A program made the translations under genes and the position numbers. From Deltaproteobacteria bacterium (GTDB lineage Bacteria; Desulfobacterota; G020345765), in NCBI GenBank assembly GCA_020345765.1, contig CP070770.1, positions 2,686,177 to 2,718,795 on the forward strand: a stretch of DNA of 32,619 nucleotides. Reading direction: 5' to 3'. This document shows positions 14,097 to 23,006 of this stretch, piece by piece. Position 1 is the first letter of the stretch. Every line of letters begins with the position of its first letter. The notes beneath the pieces are model-generated. The model was not told where the DNA came from and did no database searches. It saw only the letters and a program-made list of their open reading frames with translations.

Positions 14097-14183
14097 TAGA
14101 CAATATTTGGAATTATATTAGGGAGGAGGTATTTCCGGAGCCAAATTTCTTAAATTTTTTAGTTGTTTTCGAAAAAAACCTTT

Positions 14184-14214
14184 AAAAATGGCGGTAAGAT
14201 TTACCGCCATTTTT
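14184..14214 (+). terminator. Rho-independent terminator after paralogue 3
   Basis: A perfect 14-bp stem, AAAAATGGCGGTAA (14184-14197) and TTACCGCCATTTTT (14201-14214), with a three-base loop and a T-run at 14210-14216. A-rich on the other side, so it could work in both directions. Confidence 0.9.
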
Positions 14215-14217
14215 TTC

Positions 14218-14246
14218 TTGACAAACACTATATATAGTGGTATAAA
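14218..14246 (+). promoter_or_regulatory. Predicted smc promoter with palindrome in the spacer
   Basis: TTGACA at 14218-14223, exactly 17 bases, then TATAAA at 14241-14246. The spacer contains the perfect 14-bp palindrome CACTATATATAGTG (14226-14239). A dimeric regulator bound there would block RNA polymerase, so it may be an operator; no regulator gene is adjacent. Confidence 0.68.
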
Positions 14247-14305
14247 TTAGAAAATATACATTTTATGGTATTTTTCAATATCTACTGAGGGTAAGGTTAT
14301 AGGTT

Positions 14306-17300
14306 ATGAAGATCAAAAACTTGGAGATTCTGGGCTTCAAATCGTTTGTCGATCGCTCCGTTTTTAATTTCCGCGAGGGGGTAACGGTGATCGTGGGCCC
14401 TAACGGATGTGGAAAGAGCAATGTCGTTGATGCCATCCGCTGGTGCCTCGGGGAGCAGAGCGCCCGGAGGCTGCGGGGGGATGGGATGGAAGATGTGCTC
14501 TTCAACGGGAGTGATGGTAGGAAACCCCTGGGGATGGCCGAGGTCTCCCTGGTATTTTCCAATGGGGACGGCGATTTTCCGACCGCATACTCCGATTGCT
14601 CCGAGATCATGGTTACCCGCCGGGCATTCCGTTCCGGAGAGAGTGAGTTTTTCATCAATAAGACTCCCTGCCGGCTGAAGGATATTACCGATCTCTTTCT
14701 TGATACCGGAATCGGCAAGCGGGTCTACTCGATCGTTGAACAGGGGAGAATCGAAGAGATCGTAAACTGTAAGCCCGAAGACAGAAGGGTATTGATCGAA
14801 GAAGTCGCCGGGATCATGAAGTATAAGCAGCGCAAGAGGGAAGCCATCAGAAAGATGGAAGCAACCAAAGAAAACCTGCTCCGGGTCAACGACCTGCTGG
14901 GCGAGTTGAGCCGGCAGGTAAACTCGCTTAAGCGTCAGGCCAGCAAGGCAAGACGCTACCAGGCTTATCGGGAGGAGATCAGGGATATCGAGTTGAGCCT
15001 GGCAGTGGAGAAGTATCAGGGTTTAAAGGAGAATTTTGCGCAATCTCATAAGGAATTTGAGGGTATGCAGGAGCAGGAGGTCAGCGTTTCGGCCCTGGTC
15101 AGCAGCGAGGAATTGAAAATAGAGGAGATGAAGCTTAAGCTCGTAGAGGATGAAAAAGTCCTCAAAAGCATCCAGGAGCAGCATAATCTGGTCAAGACTA
15201 CTATCCAGAGGAAGGAGGACCAGAGGGAGTTCAAGATAAAAGAGGTTGAAAGGATAAAAGGCCAGACCCACAGGGACAACGAAGAAAGGGACAAGATCGC
15301 CCTGGCAATGAAGAAAATGGGGGAGGAAATCAGGGTCTTGGAGGATGAGGAAAAAGGATTTAATGACGAATTGTCCTTGAAGCTGAGTGAGCTGGAGAAG
15401 AAGGAAGAATCCCTGGCCAGGGCGGTCGAGGAGCAGAGTGCGTTAGGAGAGAGGATTGAAGAGGAAAAGGCCAGCCTGATCGATCTGCTGACCGAGCTTG
15501 CCCATCAGAAGAATTCACTCCTGAATTGTGAACAGAAACAAGAAGAGCTTGGACGCCGGATAACGGCGAACCAGGAAGAGAACGAAAAGGTATCTCTCCG
15601 TTTAAAAGAAATTGCCGAGAGCTATCATGGACTTAAGGAAAACCTGGAAGGGTTAAAGAAAAGCCGGAATGAACTGGAGGAAGAAAAGGAATCTCTGGTA
15701 AAGCTCATTTCTGAGCTCCGGCAAAAGAAGGCCGGGATCGAGGATCTGAACAGAACCATTAGCGAAAAAATTAACCAGAACAGATCGAGGCTGCAGTCTT
15801 TGGAAGAACTGGAGGAGAATTTTGAGGGTTACCGGGAAGGGGTGCGCTCGGTAATGCTCGCCAAGAAGTCGGGGGATAAGCTGGATGGTGGCATTAAAGG
15901 CCTGGTCGTCGATGTCATGGAAACCGAGCCCCGGTATGAAAGGGCATTGGAAGCAATTCTGACGGATCGGCTGCAGCATATTATTGTGGAGCACCATGAT
16001 GAGGCATTAAGGGCCATTGCATACCTGAAGGGACAGTCCGCGGGCAGGTGCACCTTCATTCCCCTGGAGTTACGGATACCTGACTCATATCGGCCCGGCA
16101 TGGCGGCGGAGAATGGGTTGTCGGGAGGGGAGGCCGAGGGTATTGTTGCCCCTCTCCTGAACCTGGTTAAGATAAAACCCGATTACCAGACGGTGGGAGA
16201 TTATTTACTCAACGATGTTACGGTTGTCACTGACCTGGATCGGGCATTAAACCTCTGGAGGGATCAGAGACTATCGGGAACCTTGGTGACCCTGGAGGGG
16301 GAAGTGGTAAATACCTCCGGGGTAATAAGTGGCGGGAGCCTGCATAGCCTGGACCGGGGAATCCTGGCCAAGAGGAGAGAGATCAAGGAATTATCTCAAT
16401 CGCTGAAAGACGATGAGGACAAGGTTATTTTAGTAAGAAGGGAGGATGAACGTCTTGGCCGCGAGATTACCGAGTGTGAGCAGAGGCTGGAGGAATTGAA
16501 GGAAAAGGCCTATCAGCAGGGGATCAAGATAGTTGACGCCGAAAAGGACTATTGCCAGGTGCAAGAAGAACAGGAGAAGGAGAGGGCTCGCCAGGAGGTT
16601 TTGGAGTTTACGATCGAACAGCTCAATTCCGATTATACCCGGTTAACCGAAGAGATTGGAAATGCGACCAGGAGGAAAGAGGAACTGGAAAGACTGAACG
16701 GGAGTAAAGAGGAATTTCTTGAATCGGCCCGGCAAAAGTTGAGCGGTTGCCGGGAAGTAGTGCAGAACCTGGGAAAGGAAGTAACGGAGCTGAAGGTAGA
16801 GACCACCTCGCTCCGGGAGAAGCTTGTTGGCATTACCAATACCCGGCAATCGTCAATCCAGAGAAAGGAAGAGCTGAGCAGTGAATATGAAAGGATCGGG
16901 GAGGAGATCCTCCGCGGTGAAAGAGAAATAGGCTTGATTGACAGCGAGGTGGCCGGGCTCCAGGAGGACCTTGATGAGCTTCTTCGTCTTGACCGGGAAT
17001 TCCAGGGTTCCCTTGCCGGAGAGATGGATCGGTTTGCCGAGAAGGGTAATGAGCTTAAGAACCAGGAGGAGATCCTGAGAGAACTGCGCAAAGAGCATGA
17101 GCAGATTCAGGAAAAACTCGGTGCACAAAACCTCAAGGTTACCGAACTGCGTTTGAAACTACAGCACCTGGAGGAGAGCATCGAGGATAAATATCACCTT
17201 AAACTCCCGGAGATCGTTTCACAATTTGCGGAATCGAATCCTCCGGAGGAGGGATGGGAACAAAGGCTGGAAGTGCTCAGGAATAAGATTTCCCTGCTGG

Positions 17301-17887
17301 GCGAGGTCAATTTAATCGCAAGTAAAGAGTATGAAGAGCTGGAGGGCAGGTATAAGTTTCTTTCCGGGCAGAAAGAGGACCTGGAGCGTTCCCTGGACTC
17401 ACTGCAGAAAACGATAAACCGGATTAACCGCACTTCCCGGGAACGCTTCCGGGAGACATTTGAGCTGGTCAATGAAAAATTCAAAGCGATATTCCCAAAG
17501 CTGTTTGAAGGAGGAAGGGCGGAGCTATTGCTGAACGAAGATGATGTCCTGGAAGCAGGTGTTGATCTTGTTGTGCAACCACCGGGAAAGAAGCTCCAGA
17601 ACGTCAGCCTTCTCTCCGGGGGGGAGAAGGCTATGGGAGCGATTGCTCTGATTTTCGCCCTGTTGAGTATTAAGCCTGCTCCTTTCTGCCTCCTGGACGA
17701 GGCGGATGCGCCCCTCGATGATTTTAATATTAACCGCTTCAGCAGGTTTATTAAGGAGCTGTCGCAGGACTCCCAGTTCATTCTGATAACACATAATAAG
17801 AGAACGATGGAGATTGCTGACAGCCTTTGCGGAGTAACGATGGAAGAGGCCGGGGTGACCAAGCTTGTTTCGGTGAAACTGAATTAG
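14306..17887 (+). CDS. smc: Chromosome segregation protein SMC
   Basis: A full-length 1193-residue SMC ATPase, the core of the condensin-like complex that loops and segregates chromosomes together with ScpA and ScpB. Walker A is GPNGCGKS at 31-38. Two long coiled-coil arms (about 165-505 and 680-1010, rich in Glu, Lys, Leu and Arg) flank the hinge (about 510-675, with GIKGLVVDVM and GRCTFIPLEL). The C-terminal head has the ABC signature LSGGEK at 1103-1108 and Walker B ending LLDEADAPLDD (Asp1131, Glu1132), then the ITHNK switch. The signature is followed by AMGAIALIFALL where ALTALALLFA is usual, a modest variation. Own promoter and palindrome upstream; ftsY follows on the same strand, a common pairing. 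Confidence 0.97.
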   Translation: MKIKNLEILGFKSFVDRSVFNFREGVTVIVGPNGCGKSNVVDAIRWCLGEQSARRLRGDGMEDVLFNGSDGRKPLGMAEVSLVFSNGDGDFPTAYSDCSEIMVTRRAFRSGESEFFINKTPCRLKDITDLFLDTGIGKRVYSIVEQGRIEEIVNCKPEDRRVLIEEVAGIMKYKQRKREAIRKMEATKENLLRVNDLLGELSRQVNSLKRQASKARRYQAYREEIRDIELSLAVEKYQGLKENFAQSHKEFEGMQEQEVSVSALVSSEELKIEEMKLKLVEDEKVLKSIQEQHNLVKTTIQRKEDQREFKIKEVERIKGQTHRDNEERDKIALAMKKMGEEIRVLEDEEKGFNDELSLKLSELEKKEESLARAVEEQSALGERIEEEKASLIDLLTELAHQKNSLLNCEQKQEELGRRITANQEENEKVSLRLKEIAESYHGLKENLEGLKKSRNELEEEKESLVKLISELRQKKAGIEDLNRTISEKINQNRSRLQSLEELEENFEGYREGVRSVMLAKKSGDKLDGGIKGLVVDVMETEPRYERALEAILTDRLQHIIVEHHDEALRAIAYLKGQSAGRCTFIPLELRIPDSYRPGMAAENGLSGGEAEGIVAPLLNLVKIKPDYQTVGDYLLNDVTVVTDLDRALNLWRDQRLSGTLVTLEGEVVNTSGVISGGSLHSLDRGILAKRREIKELSQSLKDDEDKVILVRREDERLGREITECEQRLEELKEKAYQQGIKIVDAEKDYCQVQEEQEKERARQEVLEFTIEQLNSDYTRLTEEIGNATRRKEELERLNGSKEEFLESARQKLSGCREVVQNLGKEVTELKVETTSLREKLVGITNTRQSSIQRKEELSSEYERIGEEILRGEREIGLIDSEVAGLQEDLDELLRLDREFQGSLAGEMDRFAEKGNELKNQEEILRELRKEHEQIQEKLGAQNLKVTELRLKLQHLEESIEDKYHLKLPEIVSQFAESNPPEEGWEQRLEVLRNKISLLGEVNLIASKEYEELEGRYKFLSGQKEDLERSLDSLQKTINRINRTSRERFRETFELVNEKFKAIFPKLFEGGRAELLLNEDDVLEAGVDLVVQPPGKKLQNVSLLSGGEKAMGAIALIFALLSIKPAPFCLLDEADAPLDDFNINRFSRFIKELSQDSQFILITHNKRTMEIADSLCGVTMEEAGVTKLVSVKLN

Positions 17888-17959
17888 AACCAGTCGGGGG
17901 ATTGAATCCCGGCCCGAGGCAAGGATAGGTTTCAATTTCCATAATTTGGGGTATAATTT

Positions 17960-17993
17960 AAAGCCGAGAGCGGTGTTCTCGGCTTTTGTATTT
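17960..17993 (+). terminator. Probable terminator after smc
   Basis: A 10-bp stem, AAAGCCGAGA (17960-17969) and TCTCGGCTTT (17977-17986), loop of 7, is followed by a broken T-rich tail (TTTTGTATTT). Weaker than the two terminators above. The rest of the gap to ftsY shows a small GGGATT/AATCCC inverted repeat at 17898-17910 and nothing else firm. Confidence 0.62.
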
Positions 17994-18095
17994 CATGAAT
18001 GAACCAAAATCGTCTCCGTCGGACTAATTAAATAAACTACGTCTTGACCCGGGTGGCTTCGTTATTAAGCTTAATGAGATTTTAAGGGGAATTCC

Positions 18096-19055
18096 ATGAG
18101 AATACTTGGGGGATTTTTTAAACGCTTACAGAAACAGGAGCCTGAGGAAGGCTGGAGAAAAAGCCTGAAGGAGGGTCTGGCGAAAACCCGTCGGGCCTTG
18201 GTGGAGGGGGTCGATGATTTAATCAAAAGAAGGAAAGAAATAGATCAGGGGGTTCGGGAGGAGCTTGAAGAACTGCTGATTGCCGCTGACATCGGAGTGA
18301 AGACAAGCGGCAGGCTCTTGGAGACAGCTCAGGAGATGGTGTCGAAGCAGGAGTCGGCAGGATTGGGGCTCCTGAAAGAATATCTGAAGGAAGCAATCAA
18401 AGAGGTTCTTGTAGGCAAGGGTAAGGGACTAGAAATTGGGGTAGAAAAACCCCTGGTTATTATGATGGTGGGAGTAAATGGAGTAGGTAAGACTACTACC
18501 ATCGGGAAGATTGCCAGCCAGTTCAGTGCAAAAGGATTGAAGGTGATGTTAGTTGCTGCCGATACCTTCCGGGCAGCCGCGATTGACCAGCTCCGGGTCT
18601 GGGCTGAACGGGCGGGAGCGGAGTTTATCTCGCAGCAGCCCGGTTCTGATCCTGCGGCGGTCGTTTTCGATGCCCTGGAAGCGGCAAGAGCGAGGGGGAT
18701 GGATATGGTGGTAGTCGATACTGCCGGACGACTTCATACCAAGACCAACCTGATGGACGAGCTTAAGAAGATTAAAAGGGTTATGGGTAAAAAGCTGCCC
18801 GGAGCCCCGCAGGAGATACTGCTCGTCCTCGATGCCACCACCGGGCAGAATGCGGTTCCCCAGGCAAAGTTATTCGATGAAACCTTAGGGATTACCGGGA
18901 TAATTTTGACCAAATTAGACGGGACGGCAAAAGGGGGAGTAATCGTTGCCATTGCTAACGAGCTAACCGTGCCCATCCGGCTTATCGGAATTGGCGAACG
19001 GATAGAGGATTTAAGGGAATTTGACCCCGAGCAGTTTGTTGAGGCCCTGTTTTAG
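18096..19055 (+). CDS. ftsY: Signal recognition particle receptor FtsY
   Basis: A 319-residue SRP receptor GTPase that docks SRP-ribosome complexes at the inner membrane. After a short basic N-terminus (the long acidic A domain of Escherichia coli FtsY is missing, as in many bacteria) come the four-helix N domain (about 20-105) and the G domain: G1 GVNGVGKT at 126-133, [12 protein letters not shown]3 [10 protein letters not shown]4 [10 protein letters not shown] and the closing [26 protein letters not shown] end characteristic of FtsY rather than Ffh. There is no M domain, which also excludes Ffh. AAGGGG at about 18084-18089 is 6-7 bases before the ATG. Neighbour smc lies 208 bases upstream behind a probable terminator. 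Confidence 0.97.
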   Translation: MRILGGFFKRLQKQEPEEGWRKSLKEGLAKTRRALVEGVDDLIKRRKEIDQGVREELEELLIAADIGVKTSGRLLETAQEMVSKQESAGLGLLKEYLKEAIKEVLVGKGKGLEIGVEKPLVIMMVGVNGVGKTTTIGKIASQFSAKGLKVMLVAADTFRAAAIDQLRVWAERAGAEFISQQPGSDPAAVVFDALEAARARGMDMVVVDTAGRLHTKTNLMDELKKIKRVMGKKLPGAPQEILLVLDATTGQNAVPQAKLFDETLGITGIILTKLDGTAKGGVIVAIANELTVPIRLIGIGERIEDLREFDPEQFVEALF

Positions 19056-19112
19056 GGTAAATCCTAAAAATTTAAAATGATCAAAGCCCAAAATATAAAA
19101 TTCAAATCATCT

Positions 19113-19203
19113 CCCCTCACCCTGGCCCTCTCCCCCAAGGGAGAGGGAACTTTTAATGGTTATTACTTCCTCTCCCCCCTGGGGAGAGGAGAGAGGTGAG
19201 GGG
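19113..19203. repeat. REP-like nested inverted repeat (CCCTCTCCC family)
   Basis: An outer stem, CCCCTCACC (19113-19121) with GGTGAGGGG (19195-19203), encloses two hairpins: CCCTCTCCC (19126-19134) with GGGAGAGGG (19139-19147), and CCTCTCCCC (19169-19177) with GGGGAGAGG (19181-19189). It is a two-unit, head-to-head arrangement of the element seen once at 674-709. Confidence 0.82.
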
Positions 19204-19230
19204 TACTTTCCCTTCGACAGGCACAGGACA

Positions 19231-19306
19231 GGATTTTGAACATTTATTATTGGAATTTTGGATTTGTTTAGGATTTAGTATTTGGGATTTAGGATTTTTC
19301 AGGATT
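19231..19306. repeat. GGATTT low-complexity repeats running to the lptD start
   Basis: GGATTT occurs about six times in 76 bases (near 19231, 19260, 19271, 19285, 19292 and 19301). The last copy, CAGGATTTATG, joins directly to the lptD initiation codon and provides the only Shine-Dalgarno-like AGGA. Confidence 0.68.
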
Positions 19307-19307
19307 T

Positions 19308-21626
19308 ATGAAATATTATCCGCAAATATTTAAGGTGCTCTATATAGCAACACTGCATATTCTCCTGGCAATTTTGCTGTTTCGCGGAATAGCCGGGGGT
19401 GAAGAGGATCAAAATGCCGAGGAAAAGATCCAGATTGAGGGTGAGAATCTGAGCTATGAGGAGGAGAGAGGCCTCTATACCGTCAGTGAGGAGGCGGTAA
19501 TCAAATGGAAGGGTGTTACCCTGGAGGCCGATAAGGTAATCTATGACAGCAAACAGGATATATTGGAGGCAGAAGGCAACGTTATCCTGAGGGAGGGGGA
19601 GGATGTGTTGCAGAGTGAAAGCCTGGTTTACGAAAGGAAGGCCGATCGGGGCATTGTGGGTAAAGGGGAGCTTTTTATCGAGAAGGAAAATTACCGGTTT
19701 TCGGGGGACGAGATTGAAAGGCTCGGGAAAGACGAATACTATATTAGCCACTCGAGATTCACTACCTGCGACTGTGGAGATCGCCGCCCCAGCTGGGAGT
19801 TTGCCGCGGATGATGTCAGGCTGACTCTGGGAGGCTATGCCCGGGCCAGGAATATCATCTTCTATGTTAAAGGGTTTCCGGTTTTTTACCTTCCCTACGG
19901 GATATTCCCGGTAAAGACCGAGAGACAGTCGGGATTTTTACTTCCGGAGATAGCATATTCCCGCCGTAGCGGATTTGAGCTCTCCCAGCCCTATTTCTGG
20001 GCGATCGCCAGCAATATGGACTCCACCCTCTTCCTGAACTACCTGAGCGAAAGGGGAGTAGGTTCCGGGGTGGAATATCGCTATATCCTGAGTAAAAAAA
20101 GCCGGGGGCATTTTTATACCGGCTACCTGAATGAGTTTCTCCTCGAAGACGAACACCGTTGGATAGCCGACTACGAACACCGTCAGGGTCTTCCCTTGAG
20201 TCTCGAAGGCCTGGTTGACCTCCATCGGGTCTCGGACCTTAATTACTGGCGCGATTTCGGGAGGAGACTCGAAGACAGATCGCGGCCCTATCTGGAATCT
20301 CGCACCTCCGCAACGAAAGCCGGGCCGGGTGTTGGCCTGGTTACGGAGATGAAGTATTACCAGGACCTCTGGGCCTTTAACGATTTCGGGATAGAAGATA
20401 TGACGGGAAACGGCTATTTCGATGAAGGAGAAGCCTTAAGGGATGAAGAAACGATTCAAGAGCTTCCTAAAGTTGATTTCATTATTCATCAGCAGCGGGT
20501 ATGGAAAACCCCACTCTATTTCGATTTGGATTCCTCTTTCAATAATTTCTGGCGGGAGACTAAAGGATTTGATGATCTCGGCTCCGATGGCCTACCCAGT
20601 CACCTGGAGACAGACTATGACCCGGATACCAACCCTGATCCCTCAGGCGATGATTATGATCCTATTGATAATCCTACCGGTACCGAAAGGAACTACTATT
20701 ATGATATAGGTGAACCCATAAGGGAGGGTCAGAGAATGGACTTTCATCCCCGAATATCTCTACCGATCGCCCCCGGAGACTACTTCCGGCTGAGTCCCTC
20801 GGTCGGGTTCCGGGAGACCTGTTACTTCAGTGATGTAATCAGCGATCGAGCAGAATCGAGGGAGATCTACGATCTTTCTCTGAATCTGAGCTCTACCGTA
20901 TTCAGGGTTTTTGAATTTAAAGGGGGTAGTAAGGTAAAACACTCCCTGAAGCCCGAGGTCGAGTATGTTTATATCCCATCGGTTGACCAGGATGATCTGC
21001 CTCTCTTCGACCCTCTTGACCGAATCGGAAAAGAGAGCCGGCTGAGCTACTCTTTGAAGAGTTTCGTTATTGGCAAGAGCCTGAACGCATCCGGGGGCAG
21101 TATCTACCGTGAGCTGGTTCAGTTCAAAATTCAGCAGGGCTACGACTTTAATCGTGAAACCAATCCCTTTTTGCCGATTTCCGGCGAGGTGGAGATCAAG
21201 CCGCAAGGGTGGCTCTATCTGAAAAGTAACCTCGATTACCATGTTGATAAAGAAAAGTTCCTGGGGTTTAATATCCTTTGCCATTTGAGTGACCGGAGGG
21301 GAGATTTCCTCCGGTTTGAATACCGGTTCCTAGCGGATGATCCCGGATGGGATGATGAGCCCGGAACCTTAGACGATGTAACCGGCATTGAATGGATCTC
21401 CGGGGAGTCCGGGATTAATCTGGGAAGGCATATAAGCCTCTCATATCGGACCCTTTACTCACTTTTGGACGAGGAGATCATGGAATCGGGATATGCCCTG
21501 AGATATATTTCCCTCTGTGATTGCTGGAGCGTGGATTTTACCGTAATCGACAGACCCGGAGGGGATGATGATAGATATGCGGTCCTGTTGACCCTCTACG
21601 GCCTGGGTTCGGTGGGAACGAAGTGA
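19308..21626 (+). CDS. lptD: LPS-assembly protein LptD (OstA/Imp)
   Basis: A 772-residue outer-membrane beta-barrel that inserts lipopolysaccharide into the outer leaflet with LptE. A signal peptide (hydrophobic to about residue 30, cut near GIAG) precedes an OstA/LptA-like periplasmic domain (about 40-145: EGENLSYEEERGLYTVSEEAV, LEADKVIYD, LEAEGNVIL). CDCGD near 150 and CDCW near the C-terminus hold cysteine pairs comparable to the disulfide-forming pairs of LptD. The barrel includes VKGFPVFYLPYGIFPVKTERQSGFLLP, the most conserved family block. Residues about 421-471 are an Asp/Pro-rich insert (DGLPSHLE, DYDPDTNPDP, DDYDPIDNP) resembling calcium-binding thrombospondin type 3 repeats, probably in a surface loop. 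Its presence shows a diderm cell. Confidence 0.93.
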   Translation: MKYYPQIFKVLYIATLHILLAILLFRGIAGGEEDQNAEEKIQIEGENLSYEEERGLYTVSEEAVIKWKGVTLEADKVIYDSKQDILEAEGNVILREGEDVLQSESLVYERKADRGIVGKGELFIEKENYRFSGDEIERLGKDEYYISHSRFTTCDCGDRRPSWEFAADDVRLTLGGYARARNIIFYVKGFPVFYLPYGIFPVKTERQSGFLLPEIAYSRRSGFELSQPYFWAIASNMDSTLFLNYLSERGVGSGVEYRYILSKKSRGHFYTGYLNEFLLEDEHRWIADYEHRQGLPLSLEGLVDLHRVSDLNYWRDFGRRLEDRSRPYLESRTSATKAGPGVGLVTEMKYYQDLWAFNDFGIEDMTGNGYFDEGEALRDEETIQELPKVDFIIHQQRVWKTPLYFDLDSSFNNFWRETKGFDDLGSDGLPSHLETDYDPDTNPDPSGDDYDPIDNPTGTERNYYYDIGEPIREGQRMDFHPRISLPIAPGDYFRLSPSVGFRETCYFSDVISDRAESREIYDLSLNLSSTVFRVFEFKGGSKVKHSLKPEVEYVYIPSVDQDDLPLFDPLDRIGKESRLSYSLKSFVIGKSLNASGGSIYRELVQFKIQQGYDFNRETNPFLPISGEVEIKPQGWLYLKSNLDYHVDKEKFLGFNILCHLSDRRGDFLRFEYRFLADDPGWDDEPGTLDDVTGIEWISGESGINLGRHISLSYRTLYSLLDEEIMESGYALRYISLCDCWSVDFTVIDRPGGDDDRYAVLLTLYGLGSVGTK

Positions 21627-21634
21627 AAATTTAA

Positions 21635-21663
21635 TTGACATGAAATCAAAAGATTCATAATAT
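21635..21663 (+). promoter_or_regulatory. Predicted glyS-ppdK promoter
   Basis: TTGACA at 21635-21640, 17 bases, TAATAT at 21658-21663 (or CATAAT at 21656 with a short spacer). About 30 bases of leader to the glyS ATG. Confidence 0.6.
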
Positions 21664-21695
21664 ATTGGGGAAATGAAAATTAAAGAAAGGGAAAA

Positions 21696-22997
21696 ATGCC
21701 GGTAGAAATGGAAAAGATCGTCTCCCTCTGCAAGCGGAGGGGGATCATTTTTCAGAACAGCGAGATCTACGGGGGATTGGGCAGTACCTGGGATTACGGG
21801 CCTCTTGGGGTGGAGCTGAAGCGAAATGTCAAGGACCTCTGGTGGCGCAGTGTCGTCCGGGAGAGGGATGATATGGAAGGACTGGATGCGGCGATCCTGA
21901 TGCACCCTACCACCTGGGTTGCCTCCGGTCATGTGGAAAGTTTTACCGATCCTTTAGTAGACTGCAAGAAATGCAAGAAGAGGTTTCGTGCCGACGACCT
22001 GGAAGGGGAGTCATGCCCTGAGTGTAATGGTGAGCTGACGGAGATGCGCAGGTTCAATCTTATGTTCAAGACCTTCATGGGACCGGTGGAGGACGAAGGA
22101 GCGATTGTTTATCTGCGTCCCGAAACGGCCCAGGGGATATTCGCAAATTTTTCCAATATCCAGAAGGCAATGCGTCGTAAGCTCCCCTTCGGTATTGCCC
22201 AGATCGGGAAGGCCTTTCGCAACGAGATTACCCCGGGGAATTTCACTTTTCGCACCCGGGAGTTCGAACAGATGGAAATCGAATATTTCGTCAAGCCGGG
22301 CACTGATCAGGAGTGGTATGATTACTGGGTCAGGGAGAGGTTCGATTGGTATATAAAGTGGGGCATCAAACCGGAGAATCTGAGGCTGAGAGAGCACGGT
22401 AAGGATGAGCTGGCCCATTACGCAAAATCATGCCATGATGTTGAATATCTTTTTCCCATGGGCTGGTCCGAGCTGGAAGGGATCGCCAACCGCACGGATT
22501 TTGATCTGAGGCAGCACGAAAAGTACAGCGGGAGGGACCTCCACTATTTTGATGAGGTTACCAAGGAGCAATATATACCCTACGTGATCGAGCCCTCCGC
22601 CGGTGCGGATAGGGCAACCCTTGCCTTTCTGGTCGACGCCTACCGGGAGGAGAAGGTAAAGGGGGAGAAAAGGGTGATCTTGAGTCTCCACCGGGAGATG
22701 GCACCAATTAAGGTGGCCGTTCTTCCGTTGCTGCGTAACCGCCCGGAGATCGTAGAGATGGCCAGGAGGATTGCCGGTGATCTCCGCGGCCATTTCAAGA
22801 CCGTCTATGATGATACCGGTTCCATCGGTCGACTTTACCGCCGTCAGGACGAGATCGGAACCCCTTACTGTATTACCGTGGATGTTCAGTCCCTGACGGA
22901 TAAGAAAGTGACCGTCCGCGACCGGGACAGTATGGAGCAGGACAGGATTCCGATTGAAAGATTAAGGGAATATTTATTAGGGAAATTAATACAATGA
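21696..22997 (+). CDS. glyS: Glycyl-tRNA synthetase, homodimeric class II type
   Basis: A 433-residue class II synthetase of the alpha2 type found in archaea, eukaryotes and many bacteria, not the alpha2beta2 GlyQS of most Proteobacteria. It opens with the family block [25 protein letters not shown] zinc-ribbon-like CxxC pair follows (Cys90, Cys93, Cys107, Cys110). Then come [14 protein letters not shown], motif 2 ([24 protein letters not shown]) and motif 3 ([14 protein letters not shown], where relatives often read EPSxGxDR). The C-terminal anticodon-binding domain begins around 330 ([11 protein letters not shown]). The preferred ATG at 21696 follows GAAAGGGA. ppdK begins 9 bases after the stop, so the two are almost surely co-transcribed. 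Confidence 0.95.
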   Translation: MPVEMEKIVSLCKRRGIIFQNSEIYGGLGSTWDYGPLGVELKRNVKDLWWRSVVRERDDMEGLDAAILMHPTTWVASGHVESFTDPLVDCKKCKKRFRADDLEGESCPECNGELTEMRRFNLMFKTFMGPVEDEGAIVYLRPETAQGIFANFSNIQKAMRRKLPFGIAQIGKAFRNEITPGNFTFRTREFEQMEIEYFVKPGTDQEWYDYWVRERFDWYIKWGIKPENLRLREHGKDELAHYAKSCHDVEYLFPMGWSELEGIANRTDFDLRQHEKYSGRDLHYFDEVTKEQYIPYVIEPSAGADRATLAFLVDAYREEKVKGEKRVILSLHREMAPIKVAVLPLLRNRPEIVEMARRIAGDLRGHFKTVYDDTGSIGRLYRRQDEIGTPYCITVDVQSLTDKKVTVRDRDSMEQDRIPIERLREYLLGKLIQ

Positions 22998-23006
22998 GAG
23001 GGTAAC

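Noticed and set aside
17930..17957. Perfect TATAAT at 17952-17957 as a promoter for ftsY
   Set aside because: No -35 at proper distance, and the predicted transcript would start inside the smc terminator hairpin.
18045..18075. TTGACC upstream of ftsY as a promoter
   Set aside because: No -10-like sequence at 16-18 bases; the nearest candidates are at spacings of 13 and 19.
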